Shown here in pieces: positions 18,016 through 28,100 of a DNA stretch of 64,000 nucleotides. A program made the position numbers and the translations under genes. Numbering within the stretch: position 1 is the first letter of the stretch; the number at the start of each line of letters is the position of its first letter. The notes below the pieces were generated by a model. It did no database searches. It was not told the DNA's origin and worked only from the letters and a program-made list of their open reading frames with translations. This stretch comes from CAIMUM01 sp034429715 (lineage in GTDB: Bacteria > Chloroflexota > Dehalococcoidia > GIF9 > UBA5629): assembly GCA_034429715.1 (NCBI GenBank), contig DAOUFR010000074.1:40706-104705 (forward strand), read 5' to 3'.

Positions 18016-18042
18016 CGGGCTGGTCAAGCCCGGATTTTAATT
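18016..18042 (+). terminator. Hairpin with T-rich tail in the kor leader
   Basis: CGGGCT (18016-18021) pairs with AGCCCG (18027-18032) over a 5-base loop and is followed by an AT-rich tail with TTTT. It could terminate readthrough from the DUF4239 gene or act as a weak attenuator for kor transcripts starting near 18010. Confidence 0.35.
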
Positions 18043-18053
18043 AAAGGATAATC

Positions 18054-18293
18054 GTGTCAGATAAACAGTCGTCGGTAAAACTATCCAGGGGCAGAATCGT
18101 CGTATCAGCCGAGCTCTGCAAAGAATGCGGGCTGTGTATTTATTTTTGTCCCAAAAAAGTAATTACGCAATCGGGCAAGCTTAACGCTGGCGGTTATCAG
18201 TCGGCAGAATTTACAGATAATGGCGATTGCACAGGCTGCGCTGTTTGCGCCATCGTGTGTCCCGAAGTGGCCATTGAGGTATACCGTGGCTAA
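18054..18293 (+). CDS. korD: 2-oxoacid:ferredoxin oxidoreductase, delta (ferredoxin) subunit
   Basis: A 79-residue 2[4Fe-4S] ferredoxin subunit. The two cluster motifs are CKECGLCIYFCP (about 22-33) and CTGCAVCAIVCP (about 59-70). GTG start at 18054 after AAAGGA. It relays electrons from the thiamine-diphosphate subunit to external ferredoxin. It opens a tightly overlapping delta-alpha-beta-gamma operon, the order common in 2-oxoglutarate and branched-chain 2-oxoacid oxidoreductases of anaerobes. It overlaps the alpha subunit gene by 8 bases. Confidence 0.9.
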   Translation: MSDKQSSVKLSRGRIVVSAELCKECGLCIYFCPKKVITQSGKLNAGGYQSAEFTDNGDCTGCAVCAIVCPEVAIEVYRG

Positions 18294-19353
18294 GATTCTG
18301 ATGGATGGTAACAGCGCCATCGGCGAAGCGGCAATCCGCGCCGGTTGCCAGTGTTATTTTGGATACCCTATAACACCGCAGAATGAGCTTACAGAATACA
18401 TGGCAACCCACCTCAGCCGGCGCAAGGGCTGTGCATTCGTGCAGGCTGAGAGCGAGGTGGCTGCCATAAATATGGTGTACGGCGCCAGTGTAGCAGGAGC
18501 CAGGGCTATGACATCCTCATCCAGTCCGGGCATCAGTCTGAAGCAGGAAGGTATCTCATACCTGGCGGCCTGTGAGTTGCCGGCAGTTATAGTGAATATG
18601 CAGAGGGGAGGGCCGGGACTGGGCAGCATCTCGGCATCGCAATCAGATTATTTCCAGGCCACACGTGGCGGCGGGCATGGCGACTATCGAACTATCGTGC
18701 TGGGGCCGTCGTCCGTGCAGGAGCTGGCCGATATGACCATGAAGGCCTTCGATCTGGCCGATAAATATAAGATACCCGTAATTATTCTGGGAGATGGGGT
18801 CCTTGGTCAGATGAAGGAGCCCGTCGAGTTCAGCCGGGAAGCTCCCGCAGTATTGCCCGTCAGGGAAGGCTGTCTGCGGGGAGCCAAAGGGCGTTCCAGC
18901 AGGATTATCAAGACCTTCACCTCCAACCCATCCGAGCTGGAGGAAATAAACTGGAGCCTTTTCCGGCGCTATACGTTGATTAAGAAAGAGGAAACCACCT
19001 GCGAATCCTTCATGACCGAGGATGCCAGATTGATAGTGGCGGCCTTCGGTATCGCCGCCCGCATCGCCAAGGGCGCCATCAAGAATCTGCGTTCCGAAGG
19101 ATTGAAGGTTGGCCTGTTCAGACCGGTCACATTATGGCCATTTCCGGACGAGCCGCTCAAAGAGTTGTCTAAAACCATCAAACAATATCTGGTATTCGAA
19201 ATGAATATGGGCCAGATGATTGAGGATGTGCAGCTGGCGCTGGCAGGCCAGGGAGAAGTGGCCTTCTACGGCAGGCCTGGTGGCGTAATACCCAATCCCA
19301 GCGAAGTGGCAAGGGTAATCTCAAGGCTTTATTACCAGAAGGGCTTAAAATAA
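18286..19353 (+). CDS. korA: 2-oxoacid:ferredoxin oxidoreductase, alpha subunit
   Basis: A 355-residue subunit with the pyrimidine-binding domain I and domain II of the oxidoreductase. The GTG at 18286 is chosen: it yields MAKILMDGNSAIGEAAIRAG, exactly where the family begins. An earlier in-frame ATG at 18220 would add 22 residues read inside korD and is rejected. The substrate-recognition block FGYPITPQNELTEYM (about 25-39) and the GGPGLGS block near 110 are present. Together with the beta subunit it oxidises a 2-oxoacid to acyl-CoA and CO2 with reduction of ferredoxin, or the reverse carboxylation. 2-Oxoglutarate versus 2-oxoisovalerate specificity is not decided. Confidence 0.9.
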   Translation: MAKILMDGNSAIGEAAIRAGCQCYFGYPITPQNELTEYMATHLSRRKGCAFVQAESEVAAINMVYGASVAGARAMTSSSSPGISLKQEGISYLAACELPAVIVNMQRGGPGLGSISASQSDYFQATRGGGHGDYRTIVLGPSSVQELADMTMKAFDLADKYKIPVIILGDGVLGQMKEPVEFSREAPAVLPVREGCLRGAKGRSSRIIKTFTSNPSELEEINWSLFRRYTLIKKEETTCESFMTEDARLIVAAFGIAARIAKGAIKNLRSEGLKVGLFRPVTLWPFPDEPLKELSKTIKQYLVFEMNMGQMIEDVQLALAGQGEVAFYGRPGGVIPNPSEVARVISRLYYQKGLK

Positions 19354-20108
19354 TGAAACCTGTTTATCAACACCCTAAATCGCTTAAAAAGACTCCATTC
19401 CATTATTGCCCCGGCTGCGGACATTCTGTGGCACACAGGCTGGTTTGCGAGGTTATCGATGAGATGGGACTGCAGGAACGGGTAATCGGTATACCGCCAC
19501 CCGGATGCTCTGTTTTCGCGTATAACTACTTCGATGTTGATATGGCGGAATCGGCCCATGGCAGGGGCGCAGCCGTGGCCACGGGCATCAAGCGCGCTTA
19601 TCCGGAGAGCGTGGTTTTCACTTACCAGGGGGACGGTGACCTGGCCGGCATCGGCACGGCTGAGACCATCCATGCGGCCAACCGGGGAGAAAATATAACG
19701 ACCATCTTCGTCAACAATGCCGTTTATGGTATGACCGGCGGTCAGATGGCGCCGACCACACTGCGCGGCATGAAGACTACCACAACTCCTTACGGGCGCG
19801 ATCATATATTTGAGGGACATCCGATCAAGATGAGCGAGATACTATCCATGCTGGATGGCGTGGCCTATATCGAACGTGTAGCCGTGAACTCCCCCACCAA
19901 TATCAGGAAGGCTAAAAAGGCCATTGCTAAAGCTTTTCAGGCGCAACTGGATGGACGTGGCTTCTCTATGGTGGAGATACTGTCACCCTGCCCCACCAAC
20001 TGGAAAATGACGCCCATAAAATCATGGCAATGGATTGATGAAGAGATGACTGGCGTCTTCCCCCTCGGCGTATACAAGGACGTTATGGAGAAAGCAGGTG
20101 CTGATTAA
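19353..20108 (+). CDS. korB: 2-oxoacid:ferredoxin oxidoreductase, beta (thiamine diphosphate) subunit
   Basis: A 251-residue TPP-binding subunit. The Mg/TPP motif starts at GDGDLAGIGTAETIHAAN (about 93-110) and ends with NNAVYGMTGGQ. Four cysteines are placed to bind the catalytic-site 4Fe-4S cluster: two in YCPGCGHS, one in PPGCSVF and one in LSPCPTNW. The start ATG overlaps the TAA stop of korA by one base, so translation is coupled. This subunit decarboxylates the 2-oxoacid through the TPP ylide. Confidence 0.92.
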   Translation: MKPVYQHPKSLKKTPFHYCPGCGHSVAHRLVCEVIDEMGLQERVIGIPPPGCSVFAYNYFDVDMAESAHGRGAAVATGIKRAYPESVVFTYQGDGDLAGIGTAETIHAANRGENITTIFVNNAVYGMTGGQMAPTTLRGMKTTTTPYGRDHIFEGHPIKMSEILSMLDGVAYIERVAVNSPTNIRKAKKAIAKAFQAQLDGRGFSMVEILSPCPTNWKMTPIKSWQWIDEEMTGVFPLGVYKDVMEKAGAD

Positions 20109-20628
20109 AACTCTTATCGCCGGGTTCGGGGGCCAGGGTGTTCTATCCATGGGTTTGAACCTGGCGGAGGCTGCCTTGCTGGAAGGAAAGAATGTCACTT
20201 ATTTGCCGGCTTATGGAGCTGAGGTACGTGGAGGCACAGCCAACTGCACGGTGGCCATATCCGATGATGAGATAGCCTCACCGGTAGCCTCTTCTCCGGA
20301 GTTCGTTATCGCTATGAATCAACCATCGGCAGTTAAGTTCCAGCACCATATACAGTCTGGAGGATTGTTCTTCCTCAATTCCTCACTGGTGGAGGCTGAA
20401 ATAATCAGGGGGGATATTGAGATTGTGAATGTACCTGCCAACAAGATAGCCGAGGATCTGGGCAGTATCAGGGCTGCTAACATAGTCATGCTGGGTGCGT
20501 TCACCAAAAAGAGTGGAATAGTTACATTATCAAATGTTTTGGAAGCACTAAAACACATTCTCGGCGCCAAGAAAAAATTGCTGGAGTCAAATGAAAAAGC
20601 GCTGCTGACAGGGTATAATTTGTTCTGA
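20098..20628 (+). CDS. korC: 2-oxoacid:ferredoxin oxidoreductase, gamma subunit
   Basis: A 176-residue subunit of the POR gamma family (CoA-binding side). The N-terminal glycine-rich GFGGQGVLSMGLNLAEAAL and the segment PAYGAEVRGGTANC are diagnostic. GTG start within the last codons of korB, overlapping by 11 bases. It completes the four-subunit enzyme; the length is usual. The double-ACT gene lies 41 bases downstream on the same strand and probably belongs to the same transcript. Confidence 0.92.
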   Translation: MLIKTLIAGFGGQGVLSMGLNLAEAALLEGKNVTYLPAYGAEVRGGTANCTVAISDDEIASPVASSPEFVIAMNQPSAVKFQHHIQSGGLFFLNSSLVEAEIIRGDIEIVNVPANKIAEDLGSIRAANIVMLGAFTKKSGIVTLSNVLEALKHILGAKKKLLESNEKALLTGYNLF

Positions 20629-20669
20629 TTCCGGCTTAAGATGCGGGGTCACGGAAAAAGGAGTGAAGA

Positions 20670-21101
20670 ATGAGTATCAAACAGGTATCGGTCATACTTG
20701 AGAACGTGCCCGGTATGTTCCTGGCGGTCAGTGAATGCCTTGGGCGCGAGGCCATTAATATACGAGCCATCTCAGTCGCCGATACGTCTGGAACCAGCAC
20801 GGTGAGGTTCGTAACCGATAATCCTGACAAGACCCTGAGCGTCCTTAGAAGCAACGGTTACAAAGTGTTGGAGAATGAGGTGCTGGCGGTTGAAATACCC
20901 GACCACCCGGGCGCGATGCAGGCCATACTCAAACCGCTGCGGGAAGCGAATATTAACGTACTTTATTTCTATACCTTCCTGGGAAGGGGTGAGAGCGGCC
21001 AGCCGATTGTAATCATCGGTGTAGATAAGACAGCTGAAGCGGCAGAGGCGCTTAAAAGGAACTGGGTCCATATGTTCGGCCGTGAGATTTATTCGCTGTA
21101 A
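20670..21101 (+). CDS. Tandem ACT-domain protein
   Basis: A 143-residue protein made of two ACT domains: about 4-68 (QVSVILENVPGMFLAVSECLG) and 70-140 (AVEIPDHPGAMQAILKPLREANIN). ACT domains bind amino acids as dimers and regulate metabolism. Free-standing double-ACT proteins of this type often accompany 2-oxoacid or indolepyruvate ferredoxin oxidoreductases and phenylacetate-CoA ligases, so a role in sensing a branched-chain or aromatic amino acid linked to kor is plausible. That link is inference. AAAAAGGAG precedes the ATG. Confidence 0.85.
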   Translation: MSIKQVSVILENVPGMFLAVSECLGREAINIRAISVADTSGTSTVRFVTDNPDKTLSVLRSNGYKVLENEVLAVEIPDHPGAMQAILKPLREANINVLYFYTFLGRGESGQPIVIIGVDKTAEAAEALKRNWVHMFGREIYSL

Positions 21102-21131
21102 CAGCTTTCAGTTCTAAAAAGGACGGCCGCT

Positions 21132-21160
21132 TTGCTTGCGTTTGAGCGCGGTTGTATACT
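21132..21160 (+). promoter_or_regulatory. Possible promoter of the first NarL-type two-component pair
   Basis: TTGCTT (21132-21137), a 17-base spacer and TATACT (21155-21160). If used, the transcript starts near 21167 and excludes the upstream TTG at 21136, supporting a start at 21190 for the regulator. Confidence 0.45.
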
Positions 21161-21189
21161 TACTGCAAATCTGCCGGGATATATTTGCA

Positions 21190-21855
21190 TTGGATTCGAT
21201 TAAGATACTGCTTGCCGAGGACCATGCCGTTGTGCGGGAGAGTATCCGGGAGGCGTTGACACGCGAGCCGGAGTTTACGATTGTTGGTGAAGCGAGCAAC
21301 GGCGACGAGGCCGTCAGTCTGGCCCGGGGATTGAAACCCGATGTAATAATCATGGACGTAGCTATGCCCGGGCTGAACGGGATTGAAGCTACCAAACAGA
21401 TCAAGTCATTTCAACCGGGCGTATCCATACTGGTGCTCACAGCTTATGATGATGAGCAGTATATTTTCTCAGTGCTTTCGGCGGGCGCCGCCGGCTACCT
21501 GTTGAAAGACGTCGGTGTGTCCGACCTGGTAGAAGCTATTAAGACCGTATACAAAGGCGAGTCTGTGCTGCATCCCAACATAGCCAAAAAGGTTCTGCAA
21601 AAATTCCGCACGGGTAAGATTGAAGCTGTTGAAGAACCGTCGGCGGAACTGCTCAGCGAAAGGGAGATAACCGTACTGAAACTGGCCGCCGGCGGCCTGA
21701 GCAACCATGCTATTGCACAGGAGCTCCACCTGAGCGTGAGCACTATCGAGAGCCACCTCAGGACTATTTTCAGTAAACTGGGTGTAGGTTCAAGGACAGA
21801 GGCGGTGGTCGAAGCCATGAAAAGGAATTGGTTGAGCCTAAAAGACCTGAGCTGA
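21190..21855 (+). CDS. NarL/FixJ-family response regulator
   Basis: A 221-residue regulator: receiver domain (about 4-120, acidic pair Glu10-Asp11, phospho-acceptor Asp56 in IIMDVAMPG, Lys in YLLKDVG) and a LuxR-type helix-turn-helix (about 155-215; LSEREITVLKLAAGGLSNHAIA, LSVSTIESHLRTIFSKLGV). The start is uncertain. TTG at 21190 gives MDSIKILLAEDH, where receivers normally begin; a TTG at 21136 would add 18 residues but lies at the -35 box of the predicted promoter. It is followed after 10 bases by its cognate histidine kinase. Likely a transcriptional activator or repressor responding to that kinase. Confidence 0.9.
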   Translation: MDSIKILLAEDHAVVRESIREALTREPEFTIVGEASNGDEAVSLARGLKPDVIIMDVAMPGLNGIEATKQIKSFQPGVSILVLTAYDDEQYIFSVLSAGAAGYLLKDVGVSDLVEAIKTVYKGESVLHPNIAKKVLQKFRTGKIEAVEEPSAELLSEREITVLKLAAGGLSNHAIAQELHLSVSTIESHLRTIFSKLGVGSRTEAVVEAMKRNWLSLKDLS

Positions 21856-21865
21856 GCGGGCGGCC

Positions 21866-23050
21866 ATGTCTTATATTAACGTTATCTTAATACTGTTGAT
21901 TGCCCTGGCTGTCACGGCAGGGGTGCTCATTTTTTTTATAGTCATACTCTACCATGACAGGGAGGACCTGCGAACCAGTTCCGATGTCATTTTGGCCCGT
22001 GTACTGGGCCGTTTTCCCCTTCCCGTGTTTGCCGTAAATAAAAAACACCATGTCATTCAATGGAACAAGGCCCTTGAAGTGCTTTCGGGCATCAGCAAGG
22101 AAGAGGTGATGGGGTCGAACAACCAGTGGAAAGCCTTTTACGGGAAGGAAAGGCCGGTACTGGCTGACCTCATAGCGGATGGAGCTTCCGAGGAGGAGAT
22201 ATCGGCTCGCTATCAAGGGAGCGCCAGAAAGTCGGCGCTTATCAGGGGCGCCTATGAAGCTGAGGATTTCTTTCCGTTACTGGGCGAAAATGGCAAGTGG
22301 TATCACTTCACGGCCAGCCCGCTTACCAGCCGGGGAAAGGTAATAGGTGCCATTGAGATATTGGAAGATGTAACAGAGCGGCATATAGCTGAGCAGAACC
22401 TGCGCTATTATGCCAGACAGATCACTCGGGTACAGGAGGAGGAGCGAAAATATATCGCCAGAGAGCTCCATGATACGACCGTGCAAACGCTGGTGGCATT
22501 GATCTACCAGATGGACAATTTCCGATCGGGCAAACCTGATCTCACGGAGGCGGAGAGGGCAAAACTCGATGCCATATATCAGAGAATGAAATCGGCGGTT
22601 GAAGAGGTAAGGAGATTCAGCCGCCAGCTGCGCCCGCCGGTTCTGGATGACCTCGGCCTGCTCCCGGTGCTGGAGTGGCTTAAAGGCGAACTCAAGAAAA
22701 TGTATGACATGGAGGTTGAGATTTCGGCCGCAGGCAAGCAGAAACGACTGCAGCCGGATACGGAGCTCGCGCTATTTCGCATAATCCAGGAAGCTCTCAT
22801 CAATGCCGCCAAGCATGCTAAGGTTTCATCGGCCACTGTGCAGATTGAATATCTTGAACACAATATAAAAGTCAGTGTGATTGACCGTGGAGTAGGATTT
22901 GACCACGCGGGGAAGATTGATTTATTGCCGAGGGATGGCAAGCTTGGCCTGGCCGGCATCGTAGAGCGTGTACAGATGCTCGGTGGAAAAGTGGATATCG
23001 ATTCGGTCAGAGGCAGGGGCACTACTATCAACGTGGAAATACCGCTCTGA
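21866..23050 (+). CDS. Membrane PAS histidine kinase (HisKA_3 / NarX-type)
   Basis: A 394-residue kinase with one N-terminal membrane helix (about 5-29), a PAS domain (about 43-172), a HisKA_3 dimerisation domain (RELHDTTVQTL, phospho-acceptor His202) and an HATPase_c domain (about 290-394; LFRIIQEALINAAKHA N-box, VIDRGVGFD, KLGLAGIVERV). This is the NarX/DesK-type transmitter that pairs with NarL-type regulators, matching its upstream neighbour. The sensing signal presumably acts through the PAS domain on the cytoplasmic side, since there is no extracytoplasmic loop. It converges with glgB. Confidence 0.93.
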   Translation: MSYINVILILLIALAVTAGVLIFFIVILYHDREDLRTSSDVILARVLGRFPLPVFAVNKKHHVIQWNKALEVLSGISKEEVMGSNNQWKAFYGKERPVLADLIADGASEEEISARYQGSARKSALIRGAYEAEDFFPLLGENGKWYHFTASPLTSRGKVIGAIEILEDVTERHIAEQNLRYYARQITRVQEEERKYIARELHDTTVQTLVALIYQMDNFRSGKPDLTEAERAKLDAIYQRMKSAVEEVRRFSRQLRPPVLDDLGLLPVLEWLKGELKKMYDMEVEISAAGKQKRLQPDTELALFRIIQEALINAAKHAKVSSATVQIEYLEHNIKVSVIDRGVGFDHAGKIDLLPRDGKLGLAGIVERVQMLGGKVDIDSVRGRGTTINVEIPL

Positions 23051-23097
23051 AATTATTCTCGAAAACTATGCAGGCGTAAATAAGTATCCGCTCATCA

Positions 23098-23115
23098 GCC
23101 GTGTTCCGGGACGGC
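23098..23115. terminator. Weak hairpin between the kinase and glgB genes
   Basis: GCCGT (23098-23102) and ACGGC (23111-23115) form a 5-bp stem with an 8-base loop in the 68-base gap between converging genes. No T-run on either side, so this is a tentative shared terminator. Confidence 0.25.
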
Positions 23116-23118
23116 CTG

Positions 23119-25035
23119 TCAGTGCGGGGAAGATTTAAAAATAACCGCTGCCAGCGGAGGAAGTGTGATACTGAGCGAATACGGCCTGCCGTGAAAGAAC
23201 TTTGATTCGGCTTCGACTGCGCCGAGATTGCCCTGACCGCTCCCCCCATAGTCCGCAGCATCACTATTGAGTACTTCTTTCCAATTTCCTCCCCGCGGAA
23301 CACCCACACGGTATGCGTAATGCGGCAAAGGAGTGTAGTTCAACGATACCAGAAAAATGTCTTCTGAGGAATTTCCGCGGCGCAGATAGCTTACCACGCT
23401 GTGTATCGAATCATTGCAGTCCACCCATTCGAACCCGCCGGCATCGAAATCCAGCTCGTAAAGAGCCGGTTCACTGCCGTATAGCCGTGCGATGTCCCGC
23501 ATCAGTTTTTGCAGCCCGCTGTGTGGTGCGTACTGCAGAAGATGCCAGTCCAGGCTTTTCTCGTGGTCCCACTCCTTCCATTGGCCGAATTCGTTTCCCA
23601 TGAAAACCAGCTTTTTACCCGGTTGTGTGAACATGCAGGAAAATAGCAGGCGCAGGTTAGCAAACTTCTGCCAGTCGTCGCCGGGCATTTTACCTATCAG
23701 CGAGGACTTGCCATGCACAACCTCATCGTGGGATAAGGACAGGACGAAGTTCTCACTAAAGGCGTACAGCATGCGGAATGTCAGCTTATCGTGGTGATAC
23801 TTCCGGTAGACAGGGTCTCTCGAGAAGTACTCCAGTGTATCATGCATCCATCCCATATCCCATTTCATACCGAAGCCCAATCCTCCCACATAAGTAGGTC
23901 GGCTGACCATAGGCCAATCCGTCGATTCCTCGGCAATGGTCTGCACATCCGGATAGTTGTGATAGATCTCCTCGTTGAAGCGGCGTAGAAATGAGATTGC
24001 ATCGAGGTTCTCCCTGCCTCCGAACTGATTTGGTACCCATTCTCCTTTTTTACGAGAGTAGTCGAGGTACAGCATAGAAGCCACGGCATCCACACGCAGC
24101 CCATCCACATGATATTTATCCAGCCAGAACATGGCGCTGCTCAGGAGGAAGCTGCGCACCTCGTGGCGGCTATAGTTGAAAATATAGCTCTTCCAATCAG
24201 GATGAAATCCCCTGCGCGGATCGTCGTGTTCGTAAAGATGCGTGCCGTCGAAAAAGCCCAGTCCGTGAATATCATTGGGGAAATGTGAGGGGACCCAGTC
24301 GAGTATCACTCCTATACCGTTCTGGTGCAGGTAATCCACCAGGTACATGAAGTCCTGGGGAGTTCCATAGCGGCTGGTGGGTGCGAAATATCCCGTTCCC
24401 TGGTATCCCCAGGAACCGTAGAAAGGGTGCTCCATGATCGGCATCAGTTCTACATGTGTGAAACCCATGTTATTGACATAATCTGCTAACCTATGTGCAA
24501 GTTCGCTGTAGCTGAGATACCGATTGTCATCTTCGGGCAGGCGCATCCATGATCCCGGGTGTACCTCATAGATTGATATGGGGGCATCCAATCCGTTAGC
24601 CTTGCCTCGCCTGTCCATCCAGCTGCGGTCTTTCCATGTGTAGGATAAATCCCAGACAATGGATGCTGTTTTGGGTGGTGTTTCGCAGTGAAAGGCAATG
24701 GGATCGGCTTTATCAACCTTGAAGCGACGTATATTGGACTCGATATGGTATTTGTAAAGGGCGCCCTTATCGAGGCCGGGGACCAAGCCTTCCCAGATAC
24801 CCGAGTTCTCACGTGGAGACAGTCTGAAGCCCTTCCTGTCCCATCCGTTGAAATCCCCCGTGACATAAACGTGCCGGGCGTTAGGCGCCCAGACGGCGAA
24901 ATAGGTACCGTCATACCCATCCCGGTGGATGGGATGTGCTCCCAGCTTTTCATAAAGGCGGAGGTGGCTGCCCTCGTTGAAAAGATAGAGATCATCTTTG
25001 CCGAGCAGACTGAAAGCCTGACTATTTGAATTCAT
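23119..25035 (-). CDS. glgB: 1,4-alpha-glucan branching enzyme
   Basis: A 638-residue GH13 enzyme that moves alpha-1,4 segments to form alpha-1,6 branches in glycogen. An N-terminal CBM48 (about 30-130, FNGWDRKG) precedes the TIM barrel. The catalytic regions are present: DWVPSHFPND (region I), DGLRVDAVAS with nucleophile Asp316 (II), AEESTDWP with acid Glu369 (III) and SLSHDEVVHGK (IV). A C-terminal all-beta domain follows from about 530. Length is normal for a GlgB lacking the extra N1 domain. No other glycogen gene is adjacent. The ATG is 34 codon-equivalents from a palindrome that could be an operator. Confidence 0.96.
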   Translation of the reverse strand: MNSNSQAFSLLGKDDLYLFNEGSHLRLYEKLGAHPIHRDGYDGTYFAVWAPNARHVYVTGDFNGWDRKGFRLSPRENSGIWEGLVPGLDKGALYKYHIESNIRRFKVDKADPIAFHCETPPKTASIVWDLSYTWKDRSWMDRRGKANGLDAPISIYEVHPGSWMRLPEDDNRYLSYSELAHRLADYVNNMGFTHVELMPIMEHPFYGSWGYQGTGYFAPTSRYGTPQDFMYLVDYLHQNGIGVILDWVPSHFPNDIHGLGFFDGTHLYEHDDPRRGFHPDWKSYIFNYSRHEVRSFLLSSAMFWLDKYHVDGLRVDAVASMLYLDYSRKKGEWVPNQFGGRENLDAISFLRRFNEEIYHNYPDVQTIAEESTDWPMVSRPTYVGGLGFGMKWDMGWMHDTLEYFSRDPVYRKYHHDKLTFRMLYAFSENFVLSLSHDEVVHGKSSLIGKMPGDDWQKFANLRLLFSCMFTQPGKKLVFMGNEFGQWKEWDHEKSLDWHLLQYAPHSGLQKLMRDIARLYGSEPALYELDFDAGGFEWVDCNDSIHSVVSYLRRGNSSEDIFLVSLNYTPLPHYAYRVGVPRGGNWKEVLNSDAADYGGSGQGNLGAVEAESKFFHGRPYSLSITLPPLAAVIFKSSPH

Positions 25036-25059
25036 AATCTTAAAGCAAATACAATTCTA

Positions 25060-25077
25060 TTGACTGCTATTAGTCAA
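25060..25077. promoter_or_regulatory. Palindrome overlapping the -35 region of glgB
   Basis: TTGACT and AGTCAA flank six bases, giving an 18-bp inverted repeat. On the reverse strand TTGACT also serves as a -35-like box 18 bases before TGTATT. It may be an operator for a dimeric repressor. Confidence 0.35.
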
Positions 25078-25105
25078 GGGCAGCAGGAGGTTTATTTCCT
25101 GGTCG

Positions 25106-28100
25106 CTAATCCCGGAATTTGAATCCCTTTTCGTTAAATAAAAGCAGACAGGCGTCCACTACCTGCGCATCGTAAAGGATCGAGCGATTCCTGGTTATTT
25201 CGTCCAGCGCTTTATCCAGACCCAGGGCGGGACGGTAGGGCCGGTGCGAGACCATGGCTTCTACCACATCGGCCACGGCCAGTATCCTTGCTTCCAGCAT
25301 GATCTGGTCGCCGACAAGGCCTTGAGGATATCCCGATCCGTCGATCCTTTCATGGTGCTGCCACACTATGTGCGCGATCGGTCCCGAAAATTTAATCGAC
25401 CTGACGATATTATAGCTGGCTTCGGCATGGGCCTTGGCCAGACCAAGCTCGAGGTTGGTAAGTTTACCTGGCTTGCTCAGTATCTCCGAGGGGACGTAGA
25501 CTTTGCCCACATCGTGCAGCAGGCCTGCCACGGCCAGGTCCTGCACCTGGTTCTGTTCCAGGCTGAGCTCCTCGGCAATAGCGACTGCGAGCTGGCTGAC
25601 CATGCGCTGATGGCCTGCGGTGTAGGGATCGCGCAACTCGCTCATCATGGCTATGGCCTCAATCGTTCCGTCCAGCGTGGAACTGGCCTTCTCAAGGGCC
25701 GCTTTAAGGTCTTTGGCCGACTGCTTGCGCCCGGTAATATCTTCGCCTATACCATAGACGCCGATCACCTTGCCGTCAATAATGATAGGGGTGCTGGTGA
25801 CAAAGCAGTCGATTTTTTTACCGTTTTTTGTGATTATCGCTAACTCGTAGGCCTGGGGTTCTCCTCCGCAAGCTCTGGCGAAATGGCGCCGCACGGTCTC
25901 CAGGTGTTCAGGCGCTATAATCTGCTGCAAAGACATCTTCTCCGCCTCCGCTTCAGAATAACCGGAGAGCATAACTGCGGCGGCGTTAATGCTGGTGAAG
26001 CGTCCTTGAAGGTCCAGTGAATAAACAGCATTGGGATTATGCTGGAAGAGCGAGCGGTAGCGCTGTCCGCTTTCCTTAAGTGCTGCCTCAGCCTGTTTCA
26101 GCTGCGTGATATCCTGGATTATCACGCTGAAGCCTGCCAGCCGCCCTTCTATTATCAGGGCGCTGGGACTGGTGAACAGCCAGATGAGAGAGCCGTCTTT
26201 ACGCAGGCCGCGAAACTCGATCGCCGGCAGTGTCTGACCCTTCTTCACCGCCTCCATGAAATCACTGATTATTTTGTTTTTATCATCCGGGTGAATAAAA
26301 TCAAAGAACTGCTTGCCCATCACCTCGTCCCTGCTGTAGCCGTAGATCTGGCACAGCCTGTCGTTGACCATGGTCAGGATGCCTGTTTCGTCGGCCACGG
26401 CCACGCCTGAGGACGAAGTCTCGATCAGGCTGCGGTATTTGGTTTCGCTTTCGATCAGAGCCCTCTCAGCCCGTCGGCGCTGTGTGATATCGCGTGAAAT
26501 ACCCATTACACCGCTGAACTTGCCCTGCTCATCGCCTATGACCGTGTATGATGTCTCGGTCCATTTTGTCGAGCCGTCCTTGCAGAAGACCTCCATCTCA
26601 CCTGTATATGTGACCGGGCCGCCTCCCGGATCGCTTTCAAATCGCGCTATTGCGCCTGCCACTCCGTTTACTACCGGCTCCAGTGATGAGGCTGTGATGA
26701 CCTGTTCCAGCTTTAACTGCAACATCTCCTGCGGTGTATAGCCCCTCTGCTTATAAACCGAAGGGCTGAAATAGGTATAGTGGAGGTATTTGTCCGCGGA
26801 CCATATTACATCGCTGGTGTTATCAGCTATAACATTATAGCGTTCCTCGCTTCTCTGCAGCTCCCGTCTGGTCCCGATGCGTTCAACCACGATACCTATA
26901 TCAGCTGCTATAGCTTCCAGTGAGTTGCGGACGACATCGGGCATGTTGTCCAGAGAATGTGAATAAACTCCCAGACATGCCAGGATCTGCTCCCCGTGCT
27001 TGACAGGTATGGTTGCGTTGAAGGTCAGGCCTTCGGGTTTCAGCTCCACATCAAAAGGCGGAGTGAAGTCCTCGGCTTTTGCATAAATGGGCGACCCTTT
27101 CATAAGCAGGTGGGCCCATATGGTATCAGCAGGCAGGGACGATAATTTTTGGACCAGGGTGGGGGTAATATTGCGATAGCAGATTGCATGAAAATTGCCC
27201 GTCTCTTGATTTTTTAAATAAACCACACCGGAATCGAAGCCTGAGATCCTGATGGCGGCATCAAGGCACAGCCCGGCTGCTGTCTCGATGTCGTTTATAC
27301 CGAGCAGTGATAAAGCCAGATCGCGGCGTATTTTGCCGCGTTCCTCCGATTGTCTGCGCTCTGTGATATCCTTGACGAAATTAAGCGCGGCCGGCCGTCC
27401 CTCCCACTCTATCAATATCGCCCGTAACTCGGCCCAGCGTATCTGGCCGTCGCCTCTGATCACGCAGAATTCAGCTACTTCCTCCAGAACTTCACCTTTG
27501 AGACGGCGCATATGCCTGTTGACGATATATTCCTTATCATCCTGATAGATGAAATCTGCGAAGGGGGTTGACAATAGATCTTCCTGCCGGAGAAGCATCA
27601 TGCTGGCGGTATTCTGGTTGGCGAATTTAATCATGCCATCCTGCGTGATGAAGATGGCCTCATGGGCATTTTCCACCACCAGGCGATATTTCTCCTCGCT
27701 GTTGCGCAGGGCCTGCTCCGCTTGCCTGCGGGTCGATATATCACGGGAGGTGCCCAGCATACCGATGATTTCACCTGAGGCATCGGTTATCAATGCCATT
27801 GAGGTCTCCATCCAGACTGTGGAGCCGTTTTTGTGATATGTCTCCATTTCTATAGTGAACCAGCGCTTCTGGCCCGGGGTACTGTCCAGGATGGGGATAC
27901 TGCCGTTTTCCAGAGCCCTGGCTATTTTATCCAGGGACTCAGGCGTCATTCGCTGGGCTATCCCGCGTGACATGGCTTCTTCCACGGTAAATCCGTTCAG
28001 CCTGGTGACGGATGGGCTGATAAATGTGTAATCGAGGTTTTTATCCAGCATCCAGATAATGTCCGCCGTGTTTTCAGTGATAAACCGGTAGCGCTCCTCA

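Noticed and set aside
18220..18285. Upstream in-frame extension of korA
   Set aside because: Lies within korD and adds residues absent from the family; the GTG at 18286 matches the conserved N-terminus.
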